Shown: in pieces, positions 53,301 to 62,144 of the stretch
Position numbering within the stretch: the first letter of the stretch is position 1
How the letters are laid out: each line of letters starts with the position of its first letter
Origin: Mycobacterium interjectum
GTDB lineage: Bacteria > Actinomycetota > Actinomycetes > Mycobacteriales > Mycobacteriaceae
Direction of reading: 5' to 3'
Length of the DNA: 64,000 nt
NCBI RefSeq assembly: GCF_900078675.2
Contig: NZ_LT546237.1
Span: forward strand, 678,632-742,631
The notes under the pieces: model-generated
What the model was told of the DNA's origin: nothing
The model's input: the letters and a program-made list of their open reading frames with translations, nothing else
Databases searched by the model: none
Position numbers and translations under genes: made by a program

Positions 53301-55368
53301 CCTGGAGCCGACCGAACGCGGCGCCATCGACAACCTTCATCTGGTCGAGACGCATGTGCCGCCGCCGAGCGCGGGCGAGGTGCAGATCCGGGTGGAGGCC
53401 GCGGGCCTCAACTTCCGGGATGTGCTGAACGTGCTCGGCCTTTATCCGGGCGACCCGGGGCGGGTCGGCGGCGGCGACCTCGCCGGCGTCGTTACGGAGT
53501 TGGGCGCCGGCGTGACCGGATTCGAGGTCGGCCAGCGCGTCTTCGGCTTCATGCCGGGCGGGTTCCCCACCCGGGTCAACGTGCCGGCCCACTTCCTGGC
53601 GCCGGTGCCGAACGGGGTGAGCGCGGTAGGAGCGGCGACCATACCCGCCGGGGCGCTGACGACCCGACTCGCTTTCGACTGGGCGAAGGTGGGACCCGGT
53701 GACCGGGTTCTCATTCACGCCGCCAGTGGTGGCGTCGGCCTGGCCGCGATCCAGATAGCCCAACAGCGCGGCGCGACCGTCTTCGCCACCGCCAGCACCT
53801 ACAAGCGGGCGGCGCTGCGCAAAATGGGCGTAGAACACATCTACGACTCGCGCAGTACGGATTTCGCGGACCAGATCCTGGCCGACACCGACGGCGCCGG
53901 CGTCGACGTCGTGCTGAACAGCCTCACCAATGAAGGGTTCATCGCGGCGACCGTGCGGGCGACCGCACAGGGCGGCCGGTTCGCCGAAATCGCCAAGCGC
54001 GACATCTGGACTCGGGAGCAGATGGCCGCGGCCCGTCCCGATATCGACTACGAGATCATCGCGCTGGACGCATGCATCGAGCACGAACCCGAGCGGACGG
54101 GGAAGTTGCTGGCCGAGGTGGCGGACAGCATGGCCAAGGGCGAGTTGAAGCCGATCGCCGCCGAGGTCTACCCGGTGACGGAGGCGAAGACCGCGTTCCG
54201 CCGGATGCAGCAGGCTCGACACATCGGAAAGATCGTGCTGCAGATGCCGAAACCGCTGCAGCCGCGCGGCGATCGGAGCTACCTGATCACCGGCGGCCTC
54301 GGTGCGCTCGGCCTGCACACGGCGGCCCACTTGGCCCAGCTCGGGGCCGGTGACATCGTCCTGACCAGCCGGCGCTTGCCCGATGCCGACGCCCAACGGG
54401 CGATCGACGACATCATGGAGCGCTGCCGAACCCGCATCCACGTCTTCGCGGCCGACGTCGGCGACGAAGCGCAGATCGCGGCGGTGCTGGAACGGATCCG
54501 GGCGGAGTTGCCGCCCCTCGCGGGGGTCGCGCACCTGGCGGGCGTGCTCGACGACGCGCTGCTGCCGCAGCAGAGCTCCGAAGGCTTCCGGAAGGCGTTG
54601 GCGCCCAAGGCCTTCGGCGGCTGCCACCTGCATCGACTCACCAGGGACGATGATCTCGATTTCTTCATCGTCTACTCGTCGGCCTCCAGCGTGATCGGTT
54701 CGCCCGGCCAGGCCAACTACGCGACCGCCAATGCGCTGCTCGACGGGCTCGTTGCCGAGCGCAGGGCCCAGGGCCTGCCCGCGACCGCAATCAACTGGGG
54801 TCCGTGGGCAAAGGGCGGCATGGCCACGTCGCACGCCGCGCGCGCCAATCTCAGTGCGCAGGGCCTCATCCCACTGGAACCGTCGGCCGCCCTCAACGCG
54901 CTCGACGAGATCGTCGCCCACGGCACCGCGCAGGCGACTGTCATCAAAGCCAATTGGCAGCGCGCCGCGAAGGGGCTGGGTGCCTCTCGCCCGGCGATGC
55001 TCGACCATGTGCTGCCGAGCGCTGTCACGGCGGCCCGCGGCGACAGCGAGTTGTTGCGGCAACTGCATGAGGTGCCCGAGTCGGAGCGCGGCAGCTTCCT
55101 CACGGAGTACCTCCGGTACGAAGTCCAGAATTTCCTGAGGCTCGCGCAGCCGCCGGCGGCGACCAGCCGGTTCCTGGAGCTGGGCACCGATTCACTGATG
55201 GCGGTCGAATTCAGCAACCGGTTGCTTCCGCAGTTCGGTGGCGCGTTCACGATCAGCGCGACCGCGGTATTCGACTATCCGACCATCGGGTCGCTGGCCG
55301 AGTACCTGGCCGGTCAGGTGCCGGAGCCGGATAAGGCGGATTCGGTCGGTTTGGCCGAGCCCACGTAA
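44335..55368 (+). CDS. Two-module type I polyketide synthase, GPL-type
   Basis: This 3,677-residue protein has the order KS-AT-KR-ACP-KS-AT-DH-ER-KR-ACP. Active residues are KS1 Cys194, AT1 Ser646 (GHSVG) with malonyl-type HAFH at 744-747, KR1 GGLGAIG from 1201 with Tyr1343, ACP1 Ser1510, KS2 Cys1749, AT2 Ser2203 with HAFH at 2301-2304, DH His2504 (HVIYGSVVVP, intact), ER NADPH loop from 3128, KR2 from 3320 with Tyr3462, and ACP2 Ser3620. It has no loading domain and no thioesterase. It should therefore take an acyl chain from elsewhere, add two malonyl units, leave a hydroxyl from module 1 and fully reduce the second unit, then hand the chain to the NRPS. Length and layout resemble the mycobacterial GPL pks. 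The resulting 5-hydroxy pattern is an inference from domain order. Confidence 0.93.
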   Translation: MTDLQNSLETPQPARGSQGTGDSFAIVGYAVRLPGAADADAFWEVLCEGRDALSEVPPDRWDVEEFYDPDPDAPGKIVSRRAGFIEDVTGFDAPFFGLSNRETMLIDPQHRILLETAWQAVEHSGTAPSDLANTKTGVFMGLGTHDYLGLISEQLSYEEIEAYVAIGTSSAAGAGRISYGLGLQGPAVSVDTACSSSLVAVHQACQSLRFGECDLALAGGVNVLLSAKTAMTFSHAHMLAPDGRCKTFDAAADGYVRGEGCGVVVVKRLEDAIRDGDRIRAVIRGSAVNQDGASGGLTVPNGVAQQRVIAEALQCAGVAPGEVGYLEAHGTGTSLGDPIEVQAAGAALGKGRDADRPLLIGSVKTNIGHLEAAAGIAGLVKVILSLEHEVLPKHLNFSKPSPHIPWDRLPVRVVDEALPWKRDGRPRIAGISSFGFSGTNAHVILEEAPEVAPVAVAPEAPSDDRRFSLLPLSARNPAALAELAKTYSSWLADHPDASLADVCFTAGAGRSHFEHRAALVVNSTDSAREQLAALADDRPAPGLLRGDCADRPKTAWLFTGQGSQYAGMARELFETEPVFAETMTRCAAAVADVLEKPLLDVIFDPDGDDALRQTSYAQPALFAVEMGLARLWQSWGFEADVLIGHSVGQYTAACVAGVYSLEDGMLLMAERGRLFGSLPEGGRMVAVFAAAERVESKTDEFPSLSVAAYNGANTVLSGPVQDLDQAVAGLEAEGVRCDWLDTSHAFHSALLDPVLDEFESYANRFEFAAPQKTLVCNRTGAALGRSAKLDGAYWRRHARQPVEFAKSVRTLAELHCAMLLEIGPQPILTAAAMRAWPDPATAPRAIASMRKNIADHRQITEALANAYIVGHRPDFGALAPVTARKLDLPTYPFQHRQYWFREQRAAASTHASSQASAARTQAVGLLEDGRIEELAALLGGGNANQQTVDVLKQLAAEHNQQRNAQSIADSRYEIRWEKSAAQASGAPAGEGTAWLLVSDDAEAVQPLVDALTARGHRHRIVGLPVSDADADRLKETLRAALADEPTLRVLHLAAVGSDTAPSTQSLLRMQHQVLSGTRRLFCAAAAAELRTPIWLITRGAQRVTDTDTVSPAQSCLWGFGRAAALEHPRLWGGLADMAAGGALDGVVWSRLIDQLAAAPAGEDQFALRDQAVYVPRLTRRAGQPAGTPLALRDDVTYLVTGGLGAIGLEVAAYLAAHGARHLVLTSRRAPSEAAQQRIDAIGEQSGAELRVITADVSNPHDVAHVLATVRAELPPLAGVVHAAGEISTTPLQALDDAEVDRVFAGKVWGAWNLSEATADLKLDFFLSTSSIAGVWGAGGQTAYSAANAFLDGLAWRLREQGVPGISVNFGPWANAGMADEAARAELDKRGVRPLSPADALAGMAEIMASSGKGTSHGVVARIDWASFLPLYQMAGKRSFFTQLQREVPESEQAPSESGTTQLVDRLTAAPVQQRKKLIVDYLRDAVADVTRIDPAEVREEAGLFDLGMDSLMAVELRRRLERAVGAELPSTLAMDYPRITDVANFLLNDVLSLNAPAAASAAAQPAPVATAVTTRTDEPIAIVAVACRFPGAPDPEAYWDLLSGGVDAIREIPDDRFDVDEYYDPDPEAAGKIYTRYGGYLESIDGFDPEFFGISPREAVWMDPQQRLMLEIAWEGLERAGYAPAALRGSRTGVFVGVAANEYSQLLNANSVETIEAHFITGNALNVIAGRVAFALGLEGPAMAVDTACSASLVAVHQACQALHSGDCDMALAGGVNVLVSPASIVATARARMLAADGRCKTFDAAANGYARSEGCGILVLKRLSDAERDGDQIRAVIRGSAVNQDGASSGLTVPNGGAQQRLIAAALARAGLVGGDVDYLEAHGTGTSLGDPIEVQAAAAAYGVGRDPNRPLLIGSAKTNIGHLESAAGIAGLIKVVLSLQHEVLPQNLHFENPSPNIPWDSLPVRVVDQPIPWHADGRPRRAGTSSFGFSGTNAHVLIEEAPSVAEITVAPEPAAEDEPVGVLPLSARSPEALVALAQRYESWLAEHPEADIADVCYTAGAGRSHFEHRAALVVDSVGGARELLAGLSENRLGPGAVRGVCGDPPKTAWLFTGQGSQYPGMARELFDTEPVFAETVRRCAEAVDPMLPRPLLEVLFDTDSDTGETLRHTSFAQPALFAVEMGLARLWQSWGIEPDVVLGHSVGQYAAACVAGVFSIEDGARLIAERGRLFGSLPEGGRMVAVFADAQQVDSVAEEFPHISVAAYNGPNTVLSGPGADLEQVVAKLTGDGVRCTWLDTSHAFHSELLDPVLDEFESYASKFEFAVPTLPLVCNRTGALLTADTPLDAPYWRRHSRQPVQFAESVRTVAALGCSVLMEIGPLPVLTNAAMQAWPDSSAAPRAIVSLRKDADARRQMAEALAAAYVSGHRPVFAALHHRPRRKLELPTYAFQRRRFWPKNADIRGIDGHGATGSGILGNAKDLASGDSVYTSRWSVNTQPWLAHHVIYGSVVVPGATYAAMALATVGAPAQVRDVFFYEPIILGDKTSREVQLTVHPDDGGWTFQVHSRPFGDRDAEWSLNADGRIVGGADDEPALEPTESIDAACERLGRTRPQQLFDTFADMELTWGPTWSTSLKSLWAGDGEAVADIAIGDELAEQLGGEPIHPVLLDLCTGIAFPALEAALAATEDGGGLADLFLPLRYGRVVLHDEMPRRFYCRARWQSGGLDSETQVFDLDFVDRDGRQLGEIRDFTVKRAPREALLRGLGGDATRNMYTLGWEEVPAPASGDDVAAAGGGQGTWLIAGFDELAADVPGCVPLDRASVDPERWKRAFAEAQERGAPVSGVVWRSPGRPDAEESGAEFAARLETEIDELLTVVRTLLAQQDLKLAGGLWIVTERAVATEPGEPVDPAQSALWGFGRTIITEQPSLRCRLVDCDGADDAVRSLAGLLGAPADEPEVALRQGKYLVPRLLPWARSGQLPVPRATDYNLEPTERGAIDNLHLVETHVPPPSAGEVQIRVEAAGLNFRDVLNVLGLYPGDPGRVGGGDLAGVVTELGAGVTGFEVGQRVFGFMPGGFPTRVNVPAHFLAPVPNGVSAVGAATIPAGALTTRLAFDWAKVGPGDRVLIHAASGGVGLAAIQIAQQRGATVFATASTYKRAALRKMGVEHIYDSRSTDFADQILADTDGAGVDVVLNSLTNEGFIAATVRATAQGGRFAEIAKRDIWTREQMAAARPDIDYEIIALDACIEHEPERTGKLLAEVADSMAKGELKPIAAEVYPVTEAKTAFRRMQQARHIGKIVLQMPKPLQPRGDRSYLITGGLGALGLHTAAHLAQLGAGDIVLTSRRLPDADAQRAIDDIMERCRTRIHVFAADVGDEAQIAAVLERIRAELPPLAGVAHLAGVLDDALLPQQSSEGFRKALAPKAFGGCHLHRLTRDDDLDFFIVYSSASSVIGSPGQANYATANALLDGLVAERRAQGLPATAINWGPWAKGGMATSHAARANLSAQGLIPLEPSAALNALDEIVAHGTAQATVIKANWQRAAKGLGASRPAMLDHVLPSAVTAARGDSELLRQLHEVPESERGSFLTEYLRYEVQNFLRLAQPPAATSRFLELGTDSLMAVEFSNRLLPQFGGAFTISATAVFDYPTIGSLAEYLAGQVPEPDKADSVGLAEPT

Positions 55369-55496
55369 TCAACCCCGCCAAATCGCCGTACCAGGTCGGC
55401 CTTGGCGCGCGTTTCAAAACGGCACGGTGAATGTCGCAAACTGAAGAGTCGGCTCGGCGACCGCGAAATTCTCGCAATCGAAGGCGGCCAAGTGAC

Positions 55497-55521
55497 GCGC
55501 CGTCGCCGCCGGGGACGGCGC
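55497..55521. terminator. Hairpin between convergent PKS and methyltransferase genes
   Basis: An 8-bp perfect stem (GCGCCGTC/GACGGCGC) with a nine-base loop lies at the end of the methyltransferase gene, 129 bases after the PKS stop. Its position suits a bidirectional terminator. No U-tract is present. Confidence 0.5.
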
Positions 55522-56387
55522 TAGGCGGCTTCGGTGCGCAGTTGAGATCTCAGTATCCGGTACTCCAACAGGCCGGCCCGCATCTGCTCGTAGATCGCGG
55601 ACCCCGGCAGGGCGAGGAAGTTCGCGACCCGGGCATTTCGGTCGCCATAAACCTCGGCCCAGGTATCACTCGCTTGATCGCGCGAGGCCAGCACGTTAGC
55701 GGTAATATCCCGGTCGCTTTCGGTGACGAAGCCCGATCGCTTCAACCGCATCCTGACCTGGTCCCAGTCCTCGGGGCTCAAAAAGTCGGTGTGTAAGAAC
55801 CATCCCGCGGGTCGGCAAATCCTGCGAACTTCGCTCAGGAACTTCGGCAGATTGCCGTAGGAATGCGAGGACTCCACGTTGATGATGGCATCGCACGCCG
55901 CATCGGGCAGCGGAATATTCAACGCATCGCCGACGCGGAAGTCTATCGGACGCTTGACGTGCGTTTTACTGCAGAAAGCGATCGCTTCCGAGGACATGTC
56001 GATGCCGATCACCTGCGCGCTGAACTTCTCGGCGACAAGTGCGGCGTTGCCGCCGCGGCCACACCCTATTTCGACGACCGTTCGGTCGTTGAGGTCAACG
56101 GATCCGATGACCTCGAACACCAGCCGGACCGAGTTGGCGTTGAAAGTTCCCGGGCGAATGGTGAACGCAGATTCGTCGTTGAAACCCAGTGGGGCGTAGC
56201 CATAGTTGAGGAAAAACGATGAATCGGCGACCCCGGCGTCCTCAAGCCGGCGGCTGAGCAAATTATAAAAGCTTTTCCAGCCGCCGGCGGTCGTGGAAAG
56301 TAGGTCGTCAGCGAGGTGCTCCGACATTGCAACTGTTGAATTATCCTTCGATTCAACCTGCGCCGAAGGTTCGCTGTGCTTGTCCAT
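55521..56387 (-). CDS. SAM-dependent methyltransferase, lipid O-methyltransferase type
   Basis: This 288-residue class I methyltransferase has VVEIGCGRGGNAALVAEKF (about residues 100-118) as SAM motif I, IGIDMSSEAI as motif II, the acidic GDALNIPLPDAACDAIINVESSHSY region and PAGWFLHTDFL. The NVESSHSY stretch resembles NVEASHCY of the mycobacterial phthiotriol/phenolphthiotriol dimycocerosate methyltransferases, and GPL loci encode related fatty-acyl O-methyltransferases. It lies between the PKS and mbtH-NRPS genes on the opposite strand. Methylation of the hydroxyl left on the acyl chain by the PKS is the most likely role. ATG 56387 is used; the ribosome binding site is weak. Confidence 0.85.
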   Translation of the reverse strand: MDKHSEPSAQVESKDNSTVAMSEHLADDLLSTTAGGWKSFYNLLSRRLEDAGVADSSFFLNYGYAPLGFNDESAFTIRPGTFNANSVRLVFEVIGSVDLNDRTVVEIGCGRGGNAALVAEKFSAQVIGIDMSSEAIAFCSKTHVKRPIDFRVGDALNIPLPDAACDAIINVESSHSYGNLPKFLSEVRRICRPAGWFLHTDFLSPEDWDQVRMRLKRSGFVTESDRDITANVLASRDQASDTWAEVYGDRNARVANFLALPGSAIYEQMRAGLLEYRILRSQLRTEAA

Positions 56388-57297
56388 TTATTTCGCCCCA
56401 ACCAGATCTGCTTTGACCCATGATCGGTCACATGGTGTCCCTATTGTGGATATATTGATTCGGAATACACCGGTGCAACGTGCCGCCCAATCACGTTGCA
56501 TGCTACACGACCGGCTCGCGTCGGGTAGCGGCTCAACCTTCGCGTTAGGCGTCATAAATTCATCTGGTCCAGATGCCTCCAATTCACTTCGAGCGGCTCC
56601 GCCGGCTCATCGGCCACGACGCCTCACTAAATATGTCGGCCATCGCAAAGATCGCCGCTTTACCGCCTTGTCGAGTCGTGTCGTGAAGCGGCCGTCGTTA
56701 CGCGGTGGCGCCGGGCACCGTCGAACCTGCGTGCGCCACCGCGAGCATCCCCGCCGGCGCTCCGGCGCTGAGTCACGAACGGAGGAATTGGCCGGGCACC
56801 CGTCATCGAGCCGACCGCAGTTTGCCGGGAGGCGGGGGCGCCTCGCGCCCATCGATGCGCAAAGATCTGGTGTCCCGGCGAGAGCGGGTCGACCCGGAGA
56901 CTGCGAGCGCCACCCCGGGCGCAGTGCGGCAATCGCGCTCACCCACCACGTACCGGCACGGAGCACCGGGGCCTGCCGGCGTAGGACCACAGCGGCGGAT
57001 CGGTGACATTGTCGGCGAACCCAAGAGTCGACGATCGGCGCCACCGGGTCGGCGTCGTCGCGCTGCGGATTCCCGAGGCGCCTGGGACCGCGAACACTCC
57101 AAACGGCGTCTCGGGAGTCGCCGCCGGTTACTTCGGGCCCTAGTCGGCAGACGCTGCTCCGCAAACCGCAGGTAGAGGAACCGCGGGAAAACCATACCTA
57201 TTGTTCGCCTAGGTAACGTCGCCGATGCGGTGGTGTGGGCGGATCGGAGCGCTACCAGAAATTCCACGAAGGCTTAGACAAGCTCTGTGGGGCTCCA
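56388..57297. other. Long intergenic region upstream of mbtH, no supported gene
   Basis: About 910 bases separate the methyltransferase start from the mbtH promoter block. Frames are open on both strands (56607-57164 minus, 56705-57175 plus, 56803-57267 minus), as expected for GC-rich DNA, but all are Arg/Pro-rich, overlap one another and show no known motif. It may carry regulatory sequence for two divergent transcripts, or a gene decayed beyond recognition. Confidence 0.5.
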
Positions 57298-57305
57298 GTA
57301 TGGTT

Positions 57306-57319
57306 TAGAACTTGTTATA
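57306..57319 (+). promoter_or_regulatory. KstR-like palindromic operator candidate (mbtH copy)
   Basis: TAGAACTTGTTATA, 30 bases before the mbtH GTG, matches TNNAACNNGTTNNA and is identical to the site upstream of the PKS (44201-44214). Its left half TAGAAC and right half GTTATA form an imperfect inverted repeat that overlaps a -10-like TTATAC. Confidence 0.5.
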
Positions 57320-57348
57320 CCCATGTCCAGTAGACGTCTGGAGACGCG

Positions 57349-57579
57349 GTGAGCATCAATCCGTTCGACGATGACGACGGCACCTTTTTCGTCTTGGTCA
57401 ACGACGAGGAACAACACAGTCTGTGGCCGGCCTTCGCCGATGTTCCAGCCGGCTGGCGGGTGGTGTACGGCGAGGCGGACCGCGCCGCGTGCCTGGACTA
57501 CATCGATCAGAACTGGACCGATATACGGCCGAAAACTCTGCGCGAAAGATTAGCGGCGGGACAGGGGTTTGATAGGTAA
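57349..57579 (+). CDS. mbtH: MbtH-like NRPS accessory protein
   Basis: This 76-residue protein carries the MbtH signature: [12 protein letters not shown], then PAGWRVVYG, then [17 protein letters not shown], with the conserved Trp residues. MbtH proteins bind NRPS adenylation domains and are needed for their folding and activity. The GTG start has GGAG 9 bases upstream. The stop is only 5 bases before the NRPS ATG, so the two are co-translated. The symbol is used in the generic sense, as for mbtH of GPL loci; this is not the mycobactin gene. Its promoter and 5' end have been copied upstream of the two-module PKS. Confidence 0.95.
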   Translation: MSINPFDDDDGTFFVLVNDEEQHSLWPAFADVPAGWRVVYGEADRAACLDYIDQNWTDIRPKTLRERLAAGQGFDR

Positions 57580-57584
57580 TCCGG

Positions 57585-60500
57585 ATGGAAGTTGATGACC
57601 TGGCTTTCCCGCTGACGCGGGGGCAGCTGGACATTTGGCTCGCGCAGGAAACGGGCCACTCCGGTACGGAGTGGCAGCTTGGTGTGCTTGTCCGATTCGA
57701 CGGCACCGTAGACCGCGAGTTGCTTCAGCGCGCGATCCGTCACGTGATGCGGGAGGCCGAACCGGCCAGGGCCGCCGTCTTCGAGGTGGATGGCCAGGTG
57801 TTCCAGAGGGCGATCGATTACCCGGACTTCGAGCTAGCCTTCCACGACCTGAGCGACACGCGCCATCCGGTGCAGGAAGCCCGTCGTTTGGCGTTATCGA
57901 TTCAACACACGCCAATGGCTCCGACCGGCCCGCTATTCAATTTTACTTTATTCCAAACATGGTCCGACGAATTCTACTTGTTCGGGTGCTTCCATCACAT
58001 GATCGTGGACGGCTCCGGAATTACACTTATCGCAAATCGGATTGCCACCGTGTACGCCGCATTTGTTGCGAACGCACCCATTCCTCCTGCGTTCTTCGGC
58101 TCGCTGCAGGACCTGGTTCGCTGCGAGTCAGAATACGAAGCGTCCACCGATTATCTGGAAGATGAGGCCTATTGGGCCAGGAATCTTCCACCGGAAAGCG
58201 GGCCGCACAACGGGTTTCTCCCGGCCGCGGACGAGGGGGACGGGTCTGCGCCTTCTGCGCCGGTCCGACTGGACGCTGTCGTCCTTCGGCGAGTACAAGA
58301 ATTGTCCGACGCGTGGAATATGCCTCGGTCGTCGGTCATCACCGCGGCGTGTGCCCTTTTAGTGCGTGGGTGGTCCGCCGCAGGCTCAGAGGTGGTGCTC
58401 GACTTCCCGGTCAGCAGGCGCGTGCGCCCGGAGTCAAAGACGCTTCCGGGGATGGTTTCCGGGGTGGTGCCGCTCGTGTTGAGCGTTTCGCCGGAATCCA
58501 CTGTCGCGGGTTTTTGTGAGTATGTCGACGCGCGAATTCGGCAGGCGCTGGACCATCAGCGGTTCCCGGTGCACGCCCTGGAACGCAAGGCCGACCCGCG
58601 CGGCGCGGGACAGCGATCCGATCGGGTGAGCGTCAATTTCATGCCGTCGAAGATGACGATGGACTTCGCCGGCGTCGCGGCCTCTGCGTCATTCACCAAT
58701 CCCGTTCAGGTGGGCGCGTTTGCGTTGATCTTCTCCGGCGGCGGCGACCAGCTTTTCCTCAGCACGGCGGGCGCCGGGGGCCCGTTGGCGAATCTCGACG
58801 TCTCGGAATTGGCGGGACGGTTGGGCCGCGCGCTGGTGGCGATGACCGCCGATCCGGGGCGGCGGCTCTCGTCGCTGGATCTTCACGATGCCGCCGAGAT
58901 TGACGGGCTGGACGGGTGGGGTAACCGTGCGGTGTTGAGCCGGCCGGCACCCGCTTCGCAGTCGATTCCGGCGATGTTCGCCGCGCAGGCCGCCCGCGCC
59001 CAGGAGGCGGTGGCGATTACTTTCGGGGAATCGTCGTGGACCTACGGCGAGGTTGACGAGACCGCCAACCGGTTGGCGCGGCTGCTGGCCGGCCACGGGG
59101 TGGGTCCGGGACAGCGGGTGGCGCTGCTGCTGGAGCGTTCGGCCGAGGCGATCGTGGCGATTCTGGCGGTGCTCAAAACCGGGGCGGCGTATGTGCCGAT
59201 CGACCCGGCGGTGCCGGCGGCCCGCATCGAGTTCATGCTCGATGACGCCGCGCCGATCGCGGCGATCACCGCCGCCGGCTTGGCCGACCGGCTGGCCGGG
59301 CGCGATCTGCTGATCGTCGACGTCGCTGAGGCCGCCGACCCCGCCGCCGGCGGCCAATCCGGCCCGGCGCTGCCCGTGCCGGAGCCGGACAATATCGCTT
59401 ACCTCATCTACACCTCGGGGACAACCGGTGTCCCCAAGGGGGTGGCCATCACCCACCACAACGTGACCCGGCTGCTCGAGTCCCTGGACGTCGAGCTGTC
59501 GCCGGGGCAGGTGTGGTCGCAGTGGCATTCGTTGGCCTTCGACGTCTCGGTGTGCGAGATCTGGGGCGCGCTGCTCTCTGGCGGACGCCTCGTGGTGGTG
59601 CCCGAGTCGGTGGCCCGCTCGCCCGAAGATTTCCACGCGTTGTTGGTCAAAGAGCGGGTCGAAGTCTTAAGCCAGACCCCGTCGGCGTTTTATGCGCTGC
59701 AGACCGCGGACGCGCTCTCACCCGAGCTTGGCCGTCAACTCCGGCTTCAGGCGGTGATCTTCGCCGGTGAAGCACTGGAACCGCAGCGGTTGCGGACGTG
59801 GCTGGACAATCATCCGGAATCTCCCCGGTTGCTCAACCTGTACGGCACGACCGAGACGACGGTGCACGCCTCGTTCCGGGAGATCTTCCCGCAAGACCTC
59901 GACAGCCCTGCCAGCCCCATCGGGGTGCCGCTGGCCAAGTACGCCTTCTTCGTGCTCGACGCGTGGATGCAACCGGTGCCGCCGGGTGTCGTGGGGGAGT
60001 TGTATGTGGCCGGCGGGGGTGCGGGCCTCGGGTATTGGCAGCGGCCTGGTTTGAGCTCGACGCGATTCGTGGCGTGCCCCTTCGGCCAGCCCGGGGAACG
60101 CATGTATCGCACCGGGGACCTGGCATGGTGGGGCGCCGACGGCCAGCTGCGTTATGTGGGGCGTGCGGACGAGCAGGTCAAGATCCGCGGATTCCGCATC
60201 GAACTCGGCGAAGTGCAGGCGGCGCTGGCCGAAGTGGACGGGGTCGGGCAGGCGGTGGTGATCGCGCGCGAGGACCGCCCCGGCGACAAACGCCTGGTGG
60301 GATATGTGACGGGGACCGCCGACCCGGCGGCCGCACGCGCCGCCCTGGCCGAGCGGTTGCCGGCGTACATGGTGCCGGCCGCGGTGGTGGTCATCGACGC
60401 GGTGCCCCTGACGGTCAACGGCAAACTCGACAAGCGAGCCCTGCCGGCGCCCGAGTACCAGGACGTCGATCGCTATCGGGCCCCGGGCAACGCGGTCGAG

Positions 60501-62144
60501 GAGATCCTGGCCGACATCTACGCGCAGGTGCTCGGGCTGCAACGCGTCGGGGTGGACGAGTCGTTCTTCGAGCTCGGCGGGGACAGCATCTTGTCGATGC
60601 AGGTGGTGGCGCGCGCGCGGACCGCCGGGGTGGTGTGCCGGCCGCGAGACATTTTCGTCGAGCAAACCGTGGCCCAGCTGGCCCGGGTGGCCGAAGTGGC
60701 CACCGGCGACGCCGACGTGAGCGACGAGGGCATCGGCCCGGTGGTCGCGACACCGATCATGTGCTGGCTGCGCGGCGTCGAGGGGCCGGTCGATCAGTTC
60801 AACCAGACGGTGGCGGTGCAGGCCCCGGCCGGGGTGACGGAGGCCGACGTGGTCGCGGTGTTGCAGGCGGTGCTGGATAGACACGCCACGTTGCGGCTGC
60901 GGGTCACCGATGACGGCGCGGGGGGCTGGTCGTTGACCGTGCCCGAGGCCGGCTCGGTGGACGCCCGCGCGTGCCTGCGCGCGGTGCCGGAGCTGTCCGA
61001 CGCGGCGGTGATCGAGGCGCGGTCGCGGTTGGACCCGGCGGCCGGGTCGATGCTGAGCGCGCTGTGGGTGGCCGACACCGGGCAGCTGGTGTTGATCGTT
61101 CACCACCTCGCCGTCGACGGGGTGTCGTGGCGGATTCTGCTCGAGGACCTCAACATTGCCTGGGCCCAGCATCGCGGCGGGCAGCGGTTGGTGTTGCCGG
61201 CGCCCGGGACCTCTTTCGCCCGGTGGGCGTCGCTGTTGGCCGAGCACGCGCACCGCCCGGAAATCGTGGCGCAGGCCGACGCCTGGCGGCAGATCGCGTC
61301 CGCGCCCGCGGCGCTGCCGGCCGTGCGTCCCGACGTGGATACCTATCTGAGCGCGGGCAACCTGTCGGCGCAGCTGGATGCCGAGACCACCCGGGCGCTG
61401 CTGGATGAGGTGCCCGCCGCGTTTCATGCCGGGGTGCACGAGATCCTGTTGATCGCGTTCGCCTTGGCGGTCGCGGAATTCGCCGGCGGCGGCGCGCCGA
61501 TCGTCATCGACGTGGAGGGTCACGGGCGTCAGGAGGAACTGGCCCCCCATGTCGACCTGTCGCGCACGGTCGGGTGGTTCACGACGAAATACCCGGTCTC
61601 GCTGGCGGTCGGAGGGCTTGACTGGGCGCGGGTGGTGGCCGGTGACGCGCGGCTGGGCGCGGTGGTCAAGGACGCCAAAGAGCAACTTCGCGCGCTGCCG
61701 GACGGCTTGACCTATGGCGCGTTGCGTTATCTGAACGGCGATGTCGATCTGGCACCGACCGACCCCCCGATCGGGTTCAACTATCTGGGCAGGCTCGGTG
61801 GGGCGGCCGAGGTGTCCGGTGACGTGTGGCGGCTCAGCCAGGACGGCTGGTCGGTCACCGACGTTGCCGCGGCCATCCCGATGCCGCTGATGCACACCGT
61901 GGAGCTCAACGCCAGCACGGTCGACACCGACACCGGCCCGCAGCTGCACGCGCGCTGGACCTGGGCGCCCTCGGTCCTGGATCAGGCGCTGGCCGGCCGG
62001 CTGAACCGGTTGTGGTTCGACGCGTTGACCGGCATTTGCGCGCACGTGCGCGGCGGCGGGGGCGGGTTGACGCCGTCGGACATTGCTGCCGGTCTCAGCC
62101 AGCAACAAATCGACGACCTGCAGCGGCAATATGCGGATAGCTGA
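57585..62144 (+). CDS. Single-module NRPS: C-A-T-E
   Basis: This 1,519-residue NRPS has a condensation domain (about 1-430; HHMIVDG, His137-His138, Asp142), an adenylation domain (about 460-930; A3 near 607-617 reads [11 protein letters not shown]), a carrier domain (Ser1001 in LGGDSI) and an epimerisation domain (about 1045-1500; HHLAVDG, His1173-His1174; [19 protein letters not shown]). As the first NRPS gene behind a PKS, the N-terminal C domain probably joins the acyl chain to the first amino acid, and the E domain would make that residue D. By manual alignment to GrsA-A, the A-domain pocket reads D-V-C-S-I-A-L-V-H-(K), with Asp653, Val654 and Cys657. I cannot assign this code with confidence. 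The start of the next NRPS overlaps its 3' end by 14 bases. Confidence 0.93.
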   Translation: MEVDDLAFPLTRGQLDIWLAQETGHSGTEWQLGVLVRFDGTVDRELLQRAIRHVMREAEPARAAVFEVDGQVFQRAIDYPDFELAFHDLSDTRHPVQEARRLALSIQHTPMAPTGPLFNFTLFQTWSDEFYLFGCFHHMIVDGSGITLIANRIATVYAAFVANAPIPPAFFGSLQDLVRCESEYEASTDYLEDEAYWARNLPPESGPHNGFLPAADEGDGSAPSAPVRLDAVVLRRVQELSDAWNMPRSSVITAACALLVRGWSAAGSEVVLDFPVSRRVRPESKTLPGMVSGVVPLVLSVSPESTVAGFCEYVDARIRQALDHQRFPVHALERKADPRGAGQRSDRVSVNFMPSKMTMDFAGVAASASFTNPVQVGAFALIFSGGGDQLFLSTAGAGGPLANLDVSELAGRLGRALVAMTADPGRRLSSLDLHDAAEIDGLDGWGNRAVLSRPAPASQSIPAMFAAQAARAQEAVAITFGESSWTYGEVDETANRLARLLAGHGVGPGQRVALLLERSAEAIVAILAVLKTGAAYVPIDPAVPAARIEFMLDDAAPIAAITAAGLADRLAGRDLLIVDVAEAADPAAGGQSGPALPVPEPDNIAYLIYTSGTTGVPKGVAITHHNVTRLLESLDVELSPGQVWSQWHSLAFDVSVCEIWGALLSGGRLVVVPESVARSPEDFHALLVKERVEVLSQTPSAFYALQTADALSPELGRQLRLQAVIFAGEALEPQRLRTWLDNHPESPRLLNLYGTTETTVHASFREIFPQDLDSPASPIGVPLAKYAFFVLDAWMQPVPPGVVGELYVAGGGAGLGYWQRPGLSSTRFVACPFGQPGERMYRTGDLAWWGADGQLRYVGRADEQVKIRGFRIELGEVQAALAEVDGVGQAVVIAREDRPGDKRLVGYVTGTADPAAARAALAERLPAYMVPAAVVVIDAVPLTVNGKLDKRALPAPEYQDVDRYRAPGNAVEEILADIYAQVLGLQRVGVDESFFELGGDSILSMQVVARARTAGVVCRPRDIFVEQTVAQLARVAEVATGDADVSDEGIGPVVATPIMCWLRGVEGPVDQFNQTVAVQAPAGVTEADVVAVLQAVLDRHATLRLRVTDDGAGGWSLTVPEAGSVDARACLRAVPELSDAAVIEARSRLDPAAGSMLSALWVADTGQLVLIVHHLAVDGVSWRILLEDLNIAWAQHRGGQRLVLPAPGTSFARWASLLAEHAHRPEIVAQADAWRQIASAPAALPAVRPDVDTYLSAGNLSAQLDAETTRALLDEVPAAFHAGVHEILLIAFALAVAEFAGGGAPIVIDVEGHGRQEELAPHVDLSRTVGWFTTKYPVSLAVGGLDWARVVAGDARLGAVVKDAKEQLRALPDGLTYGALRYLNGDVDLAPTDPPIGFNYLGRLGGAAEVSGDVWRLSQDGWSVTDVAAAIPMPLMHTVELNASTVDTDTGPQLHARWTWAPSVLDQALAGRLNRLWFDALTGICAHVRGGGGGLTPSDIAAGLSQQQIDDLQRQYADS

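Noticed and set aside
56607-57267. Overlapping ORFs of 150-185 residues on both strands upstream of mbtH
   Set aside because: All are Arg/Pro/Gly-rich, overlap each other in several frames and lack motifs and good starts. They were kept only as an unexplained intergenic region.
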